A stretch of DNA of 64,000 nucleotides from assembly GCA_958295845.1 (NCBI GenBank), contig OY282376.1:3733022-3797021 (forward strand), written 5' to 3'. The translations under genes were made by a program, and so were the position numbers. The number at the start of each line of letters is the position of its first letter. Positions within the stretch are counted from its first letter, which is position 1. Of the stretch, positions 1-8,640 are shown piece by piece. This DNA is from Caldilineaceae bacterium (GTDB lineage: Bacteria; Chloroflexota; Anaerolineae; Caldilineales; Caldilineaceae). A model generated the notes under the pieces. It was not told the origin of the DNA. It did not search any database and saw only the letters and a list, made by a program, of their open reading frames with translations.

Positions 1-580
1 TTACGTCCCAATCTTCTTCATCGAAGACGATGGTTTCGGTCTCGCTGCCATCGTCATCCAGGGCAACGCCTTTCAGATCGATCGTCATCAGATCGCCGTA
101 CTGGCTGGGGCGGTCGGCCTCAACGTAGTCGGCATTCTGCTCGAGGATGGCCTGGACACGCTCCTGGACCTGCTCTTCGTCAGCCTCGACTTCCTCTTCA
201 TCGACGCGCAGGCCGCGGTAGTCGCCCAGGCTCACCTCTGGGGGAAGCGGTATGGTGAGGTGGAATCGGACCTCCTGCTCCATGTCGACATTATCGAGAC
301 TTCCGATGTAGTAGGGTTCCAGGCCTTCCTGCTCAAGGGCTTCCTTGTAGACTTCCTGCCCCAGTTCGTCGACAAACTCATTGACAATCGCCTCGCGACC
401 CACAAATTGAAGCAGGATATGAAAGGGCACGCGTCCCTTGCGAAAGCCGGGAATGCGCACCTGTTGGGCGATTTTGCGGGCCGCCTTGCGCATTTCCTGA
501 TCGATGCGTTCCTCAGCAACTTCGATCGTCATTGCGAGCTGGCGGCTATCCATTGGTTCTGTGGAAACGGTCAATGTCAT
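1..580 (-). CDS. tig: Trigger factor, N-terminal part (runs off the window)
   Basis: Ribosome-associated chaperone and peptidyl-prolyl isomerase that meets nascent chains at the exit tunnel. About 193 codons are visible, beginning MTLTVSTEPMDSRQ, and the gene continues beyond base 1 with no stop in frame. The ribosome-docking signature is present as GFRKGRVP near residue 44, followed by the alpha/beta ribosome-binding domain and the first strands of the FKBP-type domain (YGDLMTIDLKG near residue 160). The ATG at 580 is preceded by a purine-rich GAGAGGCAAGG stretch. Ribosome docking is family knowledge; the signature itself is seen. The C-terminal chaperone arms lie outside the window. Confidence 0.93.
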   Translation of the reverse strand, partial: MTLTVSTEPMDSRQLAMTIEVAEERIDQEMRKAARKIAQQVRIPGFRKGRVPFHILLQFVGREAIVNEFVDELGQEVYKEALEQEGLEPYYIGSLDNVDMEQEVRFHLTIPLPPEVSLGDYRGLRVDEEEVEADEEQVQERVQAILEQNADYVEADRPSQYGDLMTIDLKGVALDDDGSETETIVFDEEDWDV

Positions 581-617
581 CGTACCTTGCCTCTCATTGT
601 TTCTTGTTAGCAAACGC

Positions 618-1148
618 TTAGAGGGCGTCGCCGCCCAGTGTAAGGATGGTCATCAGGGGGCCGGCGGCGAAATGTTCCTTCTTCGCCAGTATGCCGCGAA
701 GATAAAGGGCTGCGAGTGTGGCGGTGTAGGCGAGCACGCCGGCTGGCCCGTGTTCGGGGAAGATGGATACTGCTATGATCACGCACAGGAAGAGATTGGA
801 AAACAGCAGGATGGTGGAGACTGACCTGGTACAGCGTCCCCATTTGGGTACGTCTATCAGCGCGAAGCCGCGCCACTTGCCGGGAAAGAGATCGAAGGCC
901 AGATGGAGCGCCACGCCGGCGGCAAAACCGGTGACGAGCCAGTCGGCCCATGCGGCTGATATAAGGGCTCGCCCGACCCAAAGCAGGGCGGGCAGCAGGA
1001 AGCTGTGGGTGACGAGTGACCTGTGGCGAAGGCGGAAAATCCCGAACCTGTCGATGTCGGGGAAAAGGGTACCCAGCCATGCTCCGATAGCGAAGCAGGC
1101 GAAGCCAATCGCAACTGTGAGTACCTCCGGGCCGGCAATTTCGAGCAC
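618..1148 (-). CDS. DUF457/YdjM-like integral membrane protein
   Basis: A 176-residue protein with four or five hydrophobic segments. Between the first two it carries the acidic/histidine pattern FPDIDRF (about 29-35) and RHRSLVTHS (about 41-49). This Asp/His arrangement resembles the DUF457 (YdjM) family, described as predicted membrane-bound metal-dependent hydrolases; no activity is proven for most members. The start is a GTG with only a weak upstream GGGAC. It lies 37 bases upstream of trigger factor on the same strand, so co-transcription is possible. The overlapping longer frame (607-1245) has no recognisable features. The family call is moderate and the function is not assigned. Confidence 0.6.
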   Translation of the reverse strand: MLEIAGPEVLTVAIGFACFAIGAWLGTLFPDIDRFGIFRLRHRSLVTHSFLLPALLWVGRALISAAWADWLVTGFAAGVALHLAFDLFPGKWRGFALIDVPKWGRCTRSVSTILLFSNLFLCVIIAVSIFPEHGPAGVLAYTATLAALYLRGILAKKEHFAAGPLMTILTLGGDAL

Positions 1149-1354
1149 TTGGTGCGTCCCGCGTCATCAATGGGCGTCCGATATCCAACTGCGCGGGGCA
1201 ACATTCGGAACCCGCGTGGGAAGTAACTGAATTTTGGAGCGCCACCTTTCAGTATAGCACACGAGAGAGTCCAGGACACAAAACGAACAGGTTTTTTGTG
1301 TGTTTACATCGGTGAAATTCGCGTGGGCCTGGCAACGGAGAGAGGCCGAACTGG

Positions 1355-3427
1355 CTATGTCCGTTTGAAGGCTCGTTCCAGTTCACCGGCGCTCAGTCTC
1401 AGCATTGTGGGCCGTCCGTGCGGACATGTGCGGGGGGCACGGCATTTTTCCAACTGGCGCACCAACTCTTTCATCTCGATGTCGCTCAGGACCTGGCCGG
1501 CCTTGATGGACGCTCGCTTACACACCATTTTGACCAGACGGGCCTCCAACTCCTCGCCCACCAGGTCCCGGCTTTCGGCGAGGCCCTGCACTATCTCGTC
1601 GAGGGTGCGTTCGGCATCCTGATTCGAAAGAACAGTGGGAACGGCGCGCACGAGGAAAGTATCGCCGCCAAAGTGCTCAACGCCAAAGCCGAGGGCGTTC
1701 AGGGCGGTCAGGTGCTGCGCGACGAGACCGGCGCGGGCATCGCCCACATGGAGAGAGATAGGAGTCAACAGGCCCTGGCGGGCCACGCCGCCCCCTGTGC
1801 CGCCACTTTCGCGCTGGGCCATGTATTTCTCGTACAGGATCCGTTCATGGGCGGCGTGCTGATCGATCAGGTAGAGACCCTCCGGCCCTTCGGCGACAAC
1901 ATACATTGCGCCGGCCTGACCTACTACGCGAAGGGGAGGCAGAGCCTGGTCATCGGGACGGGGGGACGCTTCCGGCTCACCGGCAGGGGAAGGCGGTGAA
2001 TCGCCGGGTACCTTTTGCGGTGCGTCCACCAGTGGATCTACGTCAGGCGGATCGGCTTGGGGGAGCTCGAAAGGCATCGCGGGCTGATTGCCTACGCCGG
2101 CGTTGAGAATCGCGTGGCGGCGGGCAGACCAGCCGGTCTGATGGGGAAGGTCAGGGGCTTGTCGGCCCGGGTCGTGGTAGGGCCCGCTTGTGTGGGACGC
2201 TGACGTTCGGGTGCTTTCGTCGCCCAGCTCCACTGAAGGTACACCGGTGCTGTCGATGACGGCCTGGCGCACGCTACGCTGGACGGCGCTGAAGACTTTG
2301 TTGGCATCGACGAAACGCACCTCTGTCTTGCGCGGGTGCACGTTTACGTCGACCTCAGCTGGATCGAGGTCGACAAAGAGTACAGCCAGGGGGAAGCGGC
2401 CGACCGGAAGCAGGGTGTGATAGGCCTGCACGACGGCGTGGGTGAGGCTACGGTCTTCGACGTAGCGCCTATTGATGAAGAGGTTGATCTGGGCGCGAGT
2501 GGGGCGGGTCAGAGATAGGGAACTGATGTACCCGCTTACGTGTACGGCCCGGCGATGGGCAGATGATGCGGGGCCCGCTGAGCGAGGTTGTGAATGGCCG
2601 GCGGCCGGTGGGGAGGCCGGAGCAGGGATTTCGGCCGATGCGGGCATGAAATCGATCTCGTCCTCTTCGGGCTGTTGTTCCGACTGGGAAAGCGTGTCAG
2701 GCTGATCAGCGTCGACAGGCGCGGCATCGCGGGCCGCGGCTTCCTGTCGCAGACGGCCTACGCCTATCATCTGCTGGGCGTTCTCGCTCTCGTAGATTTT
2801 GGCCAGCACCTCGTCAACGCGACCAGTGCCTTCGGTGAAGAAGGAGAGTTTGCCATCGGTGACGAATTTGAAGCGGCAGTCCGGGTAGGCCAAGGCATAG
2901 CGCTGGACGATGGCGGCGATGTGGCCTGCCTCTGTTGACGGGCGGCGCAGGAATTTGCGGCGAGCGGGTGTGTTGAAAAAGATATTCTCGACGGAGACGA
3001 CTGTGCCGACAGGCAGTCCGGCGGGCTGGTCGCGGGTGACCTTTCCGCCTTCGATGCGCAGCTCCGCGCCGGAGTTAGCGCCGGCGCGGCGGCTTTTGAG
3101 CGTCAACTGGCTGACTGCGGCGATGCTATAGAGGGCTTCGCCGCGAAAGCCGAAAGAGGTGATACGATCGAGGTCGGCGGCGCTGTTCAGCTTGCTGGTG
3201 GCGTGCCGCTGGGCGGCTATCGGCAGTTCGGAGGCGGGGATCCCATGGCCGTCGTCGGTCACCTGGAGGAGGCGCTGCCCGCCTTCTCTGATCTCGACCT
3301 GCACCTCGGTCGCGCCGGCATCCAGGCTGTTCTCGATCAGCTCTTTGGCGACATTGGCGGGTCGTTCCACCACTTCGCCGGCGGCGATTTTGGCGGCTAC
3401 ATCCTGGGAAAGAAGCTGAATGGGCAT
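1355..3427 (-). CDS. mutL: DNA mismatch repair protein MutL (endonuclease type)
   Basis: GHKL-ATPase that couples mismatch recognition by MutS to strand removal. The 690-residue protein starts IQLLSQDVAAKIAAGEV and shows the ATP-site motifs ENSLDAGAT (about 32-40), DDGHGI (about 58-63) and FGFRGEAL. A low-complexity Pro/Ala-rich linker follows. The C-terminal domain carries DQHAAHERILYE at 522-533, which fits the DQHA(X)2E(X)4E endonuclease motif, plus VCKRASIKAG (about 634-643) and CPHGRP (668-673), the zinc-site motifs of nicking MutL proteins. This is the type found in bacteria without MutH and Dam-directed repair. No mutS is adjacent in the window. Confidence 0.96.
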   Translation of the reverse strand: MPIQLLSQDVAAKIAAGEVVERPANVAKELIENSLDAGATEVQVEIREGGQRLLQVTDDGHGIPASELPIAAQRHATSKLNSAADLDRITSFGFRGEALYSIAAVSQLTLKSRRAGANSGAELRIEGGKVTRDQPAGLPVGTVVSVENIFFNTPARRKFLRRPSTEAGHIAAIVQRYALAYPDCRFKFVTDGKLSFFTEGTGRVDEVLAKIYESENAQQMIGVGRLRQEAAARDAAPVDADQPDTLSQSEQQPEEDEIDFMPASAEIPAPASPPAAGHSQPRSAGPASSAHRRAVHVSGYISSLSLTRPTRAQINLFINRRYVEDRSLTHAVVQAYHTLLPVGRFPLAVLFVDLDPAEVDVNVHPRKTEVRFVDANKVFSAVQRSVRQAVIDSTGVPSVELGDESTRTSASHTSGPYHDPGRQAPDLPHQTGWSARRHAILNAGVGNQPAMPFELPQADPPDVDPLVDAPQKVPGDSPPSPAGEPEASPRPDDQALPPLRVVGQAGAMYVVAEGPEGLYLIDQHAAHERILYEKYMAQRESGGTGGGVARQGLLTPISLHVGDARAGLVAQHLTALNALGFGVEHFGGDTFLVRAVPTVLSNQDAERTLDEIVQGLAESRDLVGEELEARLVKMVCKRASIKAGQVLSDIEMKELVRQLEKCRAPRTCPHGRPTMLRLSAGELERAFKRT

Positions 3428-3673
3428 AGTGGGGTAAGTATACCATTTTTGGGCGTGATCGTTGCCGCGCAGGGCTTGGTGATGGCGCTGCTGGGAGTTT
3501 GCGTCTTGAGGGAAGTACCTGGGGTGGTGAGGAAGCTGTGCCTGCCGAGAGAAGGACGAGACCAGGCAGCTTCGGCTCCAGACCTGCCTGCTATTCCTCC
3601 GATTAGGGACGGCTACGCGACGTTGTGCGTCCGAACGGACGTCAAATTGAATCAGGTCTCTTCGGGGTCGTGA

Positions 3674-5446
3674 TCAGCCTGTGAGATGTCCTGAAAGGCT
3701 GCTTTCCCATGCCGAGTCCACGAAGAGGTGCTCGTGGCCTGCTACGTCGACGATGAGTATGGCGACGGCGCGATCGGGCGGGGGATCATCGCCTATACTT
3801 CTGGATTTTTCGGACTGATCAAAGGAATAGTCGCCTGTGACGAGGGAATTCTTACCCGCGGGGGTGTCGACCAGCGCTGCGCGCAAGGAGGCGCCGTCAT
3901 AATCGGGATCGACCAGTACTGCTCGCACCTGCGCACGCCAGTCGCGAGGCAGCGGGACCTTTGCTTCGGTAGCCAAGCGTTCAACTTGCGGGCTGTGAAA
4001 CGCTTCAATCCGAACCGTGAGGCGGTCGTCTGCCTGCTCGAGCAGGATGCTGGCGGTGGGTCTGTAAGTCGCTTTGACCCTGAGGCGGCCGCTGTTCGCG
4101 GGGTCCGTAAGGCCGATATGAAGTATCTGATACCCGATATTGCTCCGGGCGCTATCATCGCTGATTCCAGGCCCCGATTTGGCGTTATCGGCATCGACTG
4201 GCAGGTTGGAAGATGTGGACTTGGGGGGCCTGCTCAGGCGGCAGGCGGTTGTACGCACCGCCCGCCAGGCGCTGTCGCAGCCGATCCAGTTACGGCCCAG
4301 TTTGTGGGCGACTGACAGGGTTGTACCGGAGCCGGCGAAGGGGTCGAGTACAAGGTCCCCGGGATGGGAGGCGGTTTCGATGATGCGCTGCAGCAGACGT
4401 TCTGTTTTCTGCGTGGGGTAGTTCTCGTCTTCCCCGGGGACGGTGCCGAGTCCGGCGATGTCGTCCCAGAGATTATCGACCGGCCTCGTGAGCAGGTAGC
4501 GGTTGCGCCCGCGTTTTTCCAGGTAGTATTTCACGCCGATGTTGCCGCCGTTGGAGGCGTACACTCTCTGCGCGTCCTGATCGACGATGACGTCGCCGGC
4601 GTATGGGGCGTAGAGGCGACCCTCTTCATGGAGGGACTTCAGACGCTCGAAGCTATAGGTTCCGGGGTCGGATGTGCGGAAGAAGCCCTGCTCGTCGCGC
4701 ATGTACTGGGCGGCGGCGGCTTCTTCGGTGAGAGCGAGCTCGCGTTTGGGGGGATGCCATGGCGGCTGTCCTTGGGGTGTGCTGCGAAAAATGTGAATCG
4801 CCTGGGCACTGCGGGGGAAGTAGCGGGCGTGGACTTTTGCCCCGCGCATGGTCTGACTGCGCCAAAAAACTGTGTTGAGATGCAGTTCAGCGCCGAATAG
4901 CTCTTCGAGCAGGAGGAGAATGTGCGCGTGCATGCGGTGATCGCAGTGGAGCCAGAGGGTGCCGTCGGCGTGTAACAGCTGGCGCAGGAGGAGCAGACGG
5001 TCGGCCAGGAACTGGAGGTAGTCGCTGGGCTGCCAGACGTCTTGATAGGCGGCGACTTCGCCCAGCGTGGGCTGCCGCTTGCCGCGCAGGCGGATACGGC
5101 TGGTATAGGTGCGGTTCGAGTTGTAAGGCGGGTCCAAGTAGACCAGACCGACCTTGCCGCGATAGCCATTGGCCAGCAGCCAGGAGAGCGAATCGAAGTT
5201 GTCTCCAAACAGTAGGAGGCCCCCTTTGCCCTTGCCGCTTATGCGCGGCGGGTAGCTTTCCAGCTGACTGGCATAGGGACTGGTGGGTTCGACCGTCAAC
5301 CGTTTGCCAGGCCATGTGAGGCTTACCTGATCCCTATTGCGATCTGGCGGCGCGTCCCCGGTTGTCATGGCGCGGGTACGCTCCATGTTTGGTTGCACCA
5401 GTCGGGAATATGGTTTGTCATTGCCCAGTTTGGTTGGGTCCGTCAC
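3674..5446 (-). CDS. Orphan DNA adenine-type methyltransferase (beta class)
   Basis: Predicted SAM-dependent DNA methyltransferase of 590 residues. The catalytic motif DPPY (residues 105-108) lies N-terminal to the SAM-binding motif DPFAGSGTT (368-376). That motif order (IV before I) is typical of beta-class N6-adenine or N4-cytosine enzymes such as Type III Mod subunits. NYPTQKTERLLQRII (about 342-356) matches the conserved stretch just before motif I in this class. The last 190 residues have no motif I recognise and may be the target-recognition or a regulatory domain. The frame opens with GTG; an internal ATG at residue 21 is also possible. No restriction endonuclease gene is beside it, so it may be solitary. 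The recognition sequence cannot be read from the protein. Confidence 0.85.
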   Translation of the reverse strand: MTDPTKLGNDKPYSRLVQPNMERTRAMTTGDAPPDRNRDQVSLTWPGKRLTVEPTSPYASQLESYPPRISGKGKGGLLLFGDNFDSLSWLLANGYRGKVGLVYLDPPYNSNRTYTSRIRLRGKRQPTLGEVAAYQDVWQPSDYLQFLADRLLLLRQLLHADGTLWLHCDHRMHAHILLLLEELFGAELHLNTVFWRSQTMRGAKVHARYFPRSAQAIHIFRSTPQGQPPWHPPKRELALTEEAAAAQYMRDEQGFFRTSDPGTYSFERLKSLHEEGRLYAPYAGDVIVDQDAQRVYASNGGNIGVKYYLEKRGRNRYLLTRPVDNLWDDIAGLGTVPGEDENYPTQKTERLLQRIIETASHPGDLVLDPFAGSGTTLSVAHKLGRNWIGCDSAWRAVRTTACRLSRPPKSTSSNLPVDADNAKSGPGISDDSARSNIGYQILHIGLTDPANSGRLRVKATYRPTASILLEQADDRLTVRIEAFHSPQVERLATEAKVPLPRDWRAQVRAVLVDPDYDGASLRAALVDTPAGKNSLVTGDYSFDQSEKSRSIGDDPPPDRAVAILIVDVAGHEHLFVDSAWESSLSGHLTG

Positions 5447-5482
5447 CTGTTCTGGCCGACACAGGCTCGGAGTCCAATCGAA

Positions 5483-5516
5483 AGACCCGGCAGCAAGAAA
5501 CAGGGCTGCCGGGTCT
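5483..5516 (-). terminator. Hairpin terminator after the molybdenum hydroxylase operon
   Basis: A perfect 12-bp inverted repeat, AGACCCGGCAGC and GCTGCCGGGTCT, encloses a 10-base loop. It lies 33 bases after the stop of the MoaD-like gene. Read on the minus strand it is followed by TTTCGATT, a short T-rich tail, so it fits an intrinsic terminator for the operon. On the plus strand the tail is CTGTTTTG, so some bidirectional activity is possible. Confidence 0.7.
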
Positions 5517-5548
5517 CTGTTTTGAAATCACTTTCCCGCGCGGGCGGG

Positions 5549-5827
5549 TCAGTTTTGGTACGAATTGCCGCCGGTCATGGCTGGAACGAAGTGCACTTCG
5601 CTGTCCGGCCCCACGGCCGCGCGCAGGCCGCGATTCTGCACGGCCCCGTCAACGGCTACAGTCCAGCCGGGCCGGATGCGTCCTTCATCGATGATGCGTT
5701 CGGCGATCCCTGGGAAGCGTTCCTCCAGGTCGGCGACCACCTCGCGTACGGATTCGCCCTCTGCTTCAACGATCTGCTGGCCATCGGTAAGCGGGCGCAT
5801 CAGCGGCGGAATCCAGACTTTGGCCAC
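5549..5827 (-). CDS. MoaD/ThiS-family ubiquitin-like protein with a post-diglycine tail
   Basis: A 92-residue beta-grasp protein. The pattern fits MoaD-like sulfur carriers: VWIPPLMRPLTDGQ at the start, VREVVADLEERFPG in the middle (helix 1), WTVAVDGAVQ, and VHFVPAMTGG near the end. In the family the C-terminal Gly-Gly is adenylated and thiocarboxylated, which requires it to be terminal. Here five residues (NSYQN) follow the GG. The GTG start lies 2 bases after the stop of the Mo-subunit gene, with AGGAGA inside that gene's end, so translation is probably coupled. A role in supplying sulfur for molybdopterin of the adjacent hydroxylase is an inference from position. A free-standing sulfur carrier for another pathway remains possible. 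Confidence 0.72.
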   Translation of the reverse strand: MAKVWIPPLMRPLTDGQQIVEAEGESVREVVADLEERFPGIAERIIDEGRIRPGWTVAVDGAVQNRGLRAAVGPDSEVHFVPAMTGGNSYQN

Positions 5828-5829
5828 GC

Positions 5830-8148
5830 TCAGTCGTCTCCTGGCACCAGTTCAGCCTCGGCCTCCTGGGCCCACATCGCTTCGAGAAGGTTGGCCGGGG
5901 AGATCGGGAGCTTGTCCATGCGCACGCCGGTGGCCTGGTAGACTGCGTTGGCGACTGCGCCGGCAGGCGGCACGATATTGACTTCACCCACGCCGCGTAC
6001 ACCGTAGGGGTGGGCGGGATGGGGGACCTCGACCATAATCGTTTCGATCATTGGCAGGTCGAGAGCCGTCGGCATACGGTAGTCGAGAAGACTGGCGTTG
6101 AGAAGATGGCCCTCGTCGTCGTAGATGTACTCTTCGTTGATTGCCCAGCCGATGCCCTGTGCGACACCTCCCTGCATCTGACCTTCCACATAGGAGGGAT
6201 GAATGGCCTTGCCAACGTCCTGGGCGATCGTGTAGCGGAGAACCGTGATCTTGCCCGTGTCCGGGTCGACCTCAATGTCTATGCATTGGGTGGAGAACCC
6301 TGGGCCGAAGTCCTGCGGATGGACGGTGGAACTGGCCATCAGGGGCTCTTCGCGCTGCACGAGACCGGCGGCCTTGACGAAGGGAAGGCTCTCGCCACCT
6401 GCGCTGAACGTGCCGTCTTCGTAGCTTACGTCACCGGCTTCAACTTCCCACTGATCGGCGAGGCGATTCTTCATTTCTTGCAGGAGCTGCTGGCCAAGGT
6501 TGTATGCGGCGAGACCGGTTGCGAAGGTGGTGCGGCTGCCGCCGGTCACGTCGTTGTAGGAAACCGTGTCTGTGTCCACGACGCGGGCCATAACCTGCTC
6601 GTATTCGATATCCATCGCCTCGGCCAACTGCATGGCGATCGAGGCCCGCGTACCGCCGATGTCGGTGGACGCTTCGTTAAGGTTAACGGTGCCATCGGGG
6701 TTGAGAACAGCGGTTGCGCTGGACTGGCCGCCCCAATTGTTCCAATAGCCGGAAGCGATGCCGCGGCCTCGATACTTGCCTTCCAGCGGCGTCTGATAGT
6801 GTTCGGAGTCGCGAATGGCCTCCACGGTCTCTATGTGTCCGATGCGAGCGTACTGGAGGCCGTCCGGCCGGCGGTCGTTCTCCTTGGCCCCGTTAAGGAT
6901 GCGGAATTCGGCGGGATCCATGCTGAGCTTTTCGGCCAGCTCATCGACGACGCTCTCCACTGCGAAGGCGACGTTCGTTCCTCCTGGCGCGCGGTAGGCT
7001 GCGCTGCGGGGCCGGTTCACGACGATGTCGTAGCCGTCGACCTGAAGATTGTCGATGGCGTAAGGGGCCAGACTCACGTTGGCGGCGGCGCCGACGGGCG
7101 AGCCGGGATAGGCGCCGGCCTCGTAGTAGAGTTCGGCGAGGGCAGCGGAGATCTTGCCGTCTGTGTCGACGCCGATCTTCACACGGATATTGGAGCCGGA
7201 AGTGGGCCCTGTTGCGGCGAGGACGTCGGCACGGCTCATCACGACCTTGACGGGTTCGTGGCCGGCCTTCTCGGAAAGTATTACTGCGACAGGCTCGACA
7301 TAGACGTTGATTTTGCCGCCGAAGCCGCCGCCGATCTCGGTGGGAACCACTTTGAGTCGCGAGACCGGTACTTTCAGGATCTCACAGACCTGGCCGCGTA
7401 CTGCGAAGGAGCCCTGGGTGCTGGTCCAGATGGTGATCTGGCCGTCGGCGCTGTGCAGGGCGGTGGCGGCGTGGGGTTCGATGTAACCCTGGTGGACGGT
7501 TTCGGTGCGGAATGTGCGATCGACGACCAGGTGGGCGCCGGCAAAACCGGCGTCGAGGTCGCCGCGCTGGTGGCTGAAGACCGAGGCAAGGTTGGACGGC
7601 TCAGTTCCGACTTCACCCATTGAATCGGTGCGCAAGGTCCCCAGTAGAATAGGCGCATCATCAGCCAGGGCGTCGTCAACGGTCATCACCGGAGGCAGCA
7701 GCTCGTAGTCGACTTCGATCAGCCCGGCGGCCTCCTCAGCGATATGGGGGTTGACGGCGGCCACAGCTGCGACTGCATGGCCATGATACAGGACTTTCTC
7801 ACTGGCCAGGACGTTGTCACTCAGATACTTCAGGTTGATGGCGCCTTCGCCCAGGTCTTCGACCTTGTCCTCGGCTTCAGGCAGATCGTCGGCGGTGACG
7901 ACTGCACGCACGCCGGGCAGGGCTTCGGCCTTGCTGGTGTCGATGGAACGAATGTGGGCATGGGCGTGAGGGCTACGCAGGACGAAGCCGTGAAGCAGCC
8001 CGGTCATCTGGACATCGGCGGCATAGACGGCGCGGCCCGTAACTTTGTCAACGCCGTCCGGCCTTACAGGGCGTGTGCCGATGACCTTATAGCCATTCTG
8101 ACCGTTAGCGGCCAGTTTAGCAGTTCCATTCTGTTTTGTACCGGCCAT
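5830..8148 (-). CDS. Molybdenum hydroxylase, Mo-cofactor (large) subunit
   Basis: Catalytic subunit of a xanthine-dehydrogenase/CO-dehydrogenase family enzyme (772 residues) that hydroxylates a substrate with water at a Mo-pterin site. Seen in the sequence: RPDGVDKVTGRAVYAADV at the N-terminal a/b hammerhead domain; GGGFGGKI, the pterin-binding glycine loop; AYRAPGG in the active-site region; and VRGVGEVNI near the C-terminus, carrying the family's catalytic Glu. The active-site loop is AYRAPG rather than AYxCSFR or AYRGAGR, so this should not be called a carbon monoxide dehydrogenase. The substrate (purine, N-heterocycle or aldehyde) is unknown. It is the third gene of a four-gene operon, and its ATG is preceded by GGAGG. 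Confidence 0.9.
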   Translation of the reverse strand: MAGTKQNGTAKLAANGQNGYKVIGTRPVRPDGVDKVTGRAVYAADVQMTGLLHGFVLRSPHAHAHIRSIDTSKAEALPGVRAVVTADDLPEAEDKVEDLGEGAINLKYLSDNVLASEKVLYHGHAVAAVAAVNPHIAEEAAGLIEVDYELLPPVMTVDDALADDAPILLGTLRTDSMGEVGTEPSNLASVFSHQRGDLDAGFAGAHLVVDRTFRTETVHQGYIEPHAATALHSADGQITIWTSTQGSFAVRGQVCEILKVPVSRLKVVPTEIGGGFGGKINVYVEPVAVILSEKAGHEPVKVVMSRADVLAATGPTSGSNIRVKIGVDTDGKISAALAELYYEAGAYPGSPVGAAANVSLAPYAIDNLQVDGYDIVVNRPRSAAYRAPGGTNVAFAVESVVDELAEKLSMDPAEFRILNGAKENDRRPDGLQYARIGHIETVEAIRDSEHYQTPLEGKYRGRGIASGYWNNWGGQSSATAVLNPDGTVNLNEASTDIGGTRASIAMQLAEAMDIEYEQVMARVVDTDTVSYNDVTGGSRTTFATGLAAYNLGQQLLQEMKNRLADQWEVEAGDVSYEDGTFSAGGESLPFVKAAGLVQREEPLMASSTVHPQDFGPGFSTQCIDIEVDPDTGKITVLRYTIAQDVGKAIHPSYVEGQMQGGVAQGIGWAINEEYIYDDEGHLLNASLLDYRMPTALDLPMIETIMVEVPHPAHPYGVRGVGEVNIVPPAGAVANAVYQATGVRMDKLPISPANLLEAMWAQEAEAELVPGDD

Positions 8149-8166
8149 TTGGTATCCTCCTCGGAC

Positions 8167-8640
8167 CTACGCGTCGTTTTCGGCCACGTCCAACACGGCT
8201 CGCACGATCTTGTCATAGCCTGTGCAGCGGCAGAGATTGCCGGCCAGCCAGAGGCGCACATCGTGCTCGCTGGGCGCGGAATTGTCATCGAGGAGTGCCT
8301 TGGCAGAGACGATGAATCCCGGCGTGCAGATACCGCACTGCAACGAGGCATGCTCGAGGAATTTCTGCTGCAGCGGATGCAGTGCGCCACCTTCGGCAAT
8401 GCCTTCGATGGTGACTATGGAGCGGCCTTCAATCTCGGGCGCGAGCACGAGACAGGAGTTTACGAGAACGCCGTCCAGGATAACGTTACAGGCGCCGCAG
8501 TTGCCGTTACCGCAGCCTTCTTTGCTGCCGATCATGCCGAGATTGTCCCTAAGCGCCTCCAGCAGCGTTTGCCGGGGTTCGCAAAGGAAGACAGTTTCTT
8601 CGCCATTAATTGTAGTTTCTACCGCGATCTTTTTAGCCAT
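8167..8640 (-). CDS. Molybdenum hydroxylase, [2Fe-2S] (small) subunit
   Basis: Electron-transfer subunit of 157 residues with two iron-sulfur domains. A plant-type ferredoxin domain carries CGNGNCGACNVILDG and a further Cys downstream. A four-helix C-terminal domain carries CGICTPGF and CRCTGYDKIV. In the family these two clusters pass electrons from the Mo site to FAD. The ATG overlaps the last 8 bases of the FAD-subunit gene, indicating coupled translation, and the Mo-subunit gene follows after an 18-base gap. The length and cysteine pattern are normal for the family. Confidence 0.95.
   Translation of the reverse strand: MAKKIAVETTINGEETVFLCEPRQTLLEALRDNLGMIGSKEGCGNGNCGACNVILDGVLVNSCLVLAPEIEGRSIVTIEGIAEGGALHPLQQKFLEHASLQCGICTPGFIVSAKALLDDNSAPSEHDVRLWLAGNLCRCTGYDKIVRAVLDVAENDA

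Noticed and set aside
607-1245. 212-codon minus-strand frame overlapping the DUF457-like gene
   Set aside because: Arg/Pro-rich translation without hydrophobic or motif pattern. The overlapping frame 618-1148 has real membrane helices and the Asp/His motif.
6010-7623. 537-codon open frame on the plus strand opposite the Mo-subunit gene
   Set aside because: Antisense of a clearly conserved large subunit; low-complexity Gly/Val/Asp composition and no motif.
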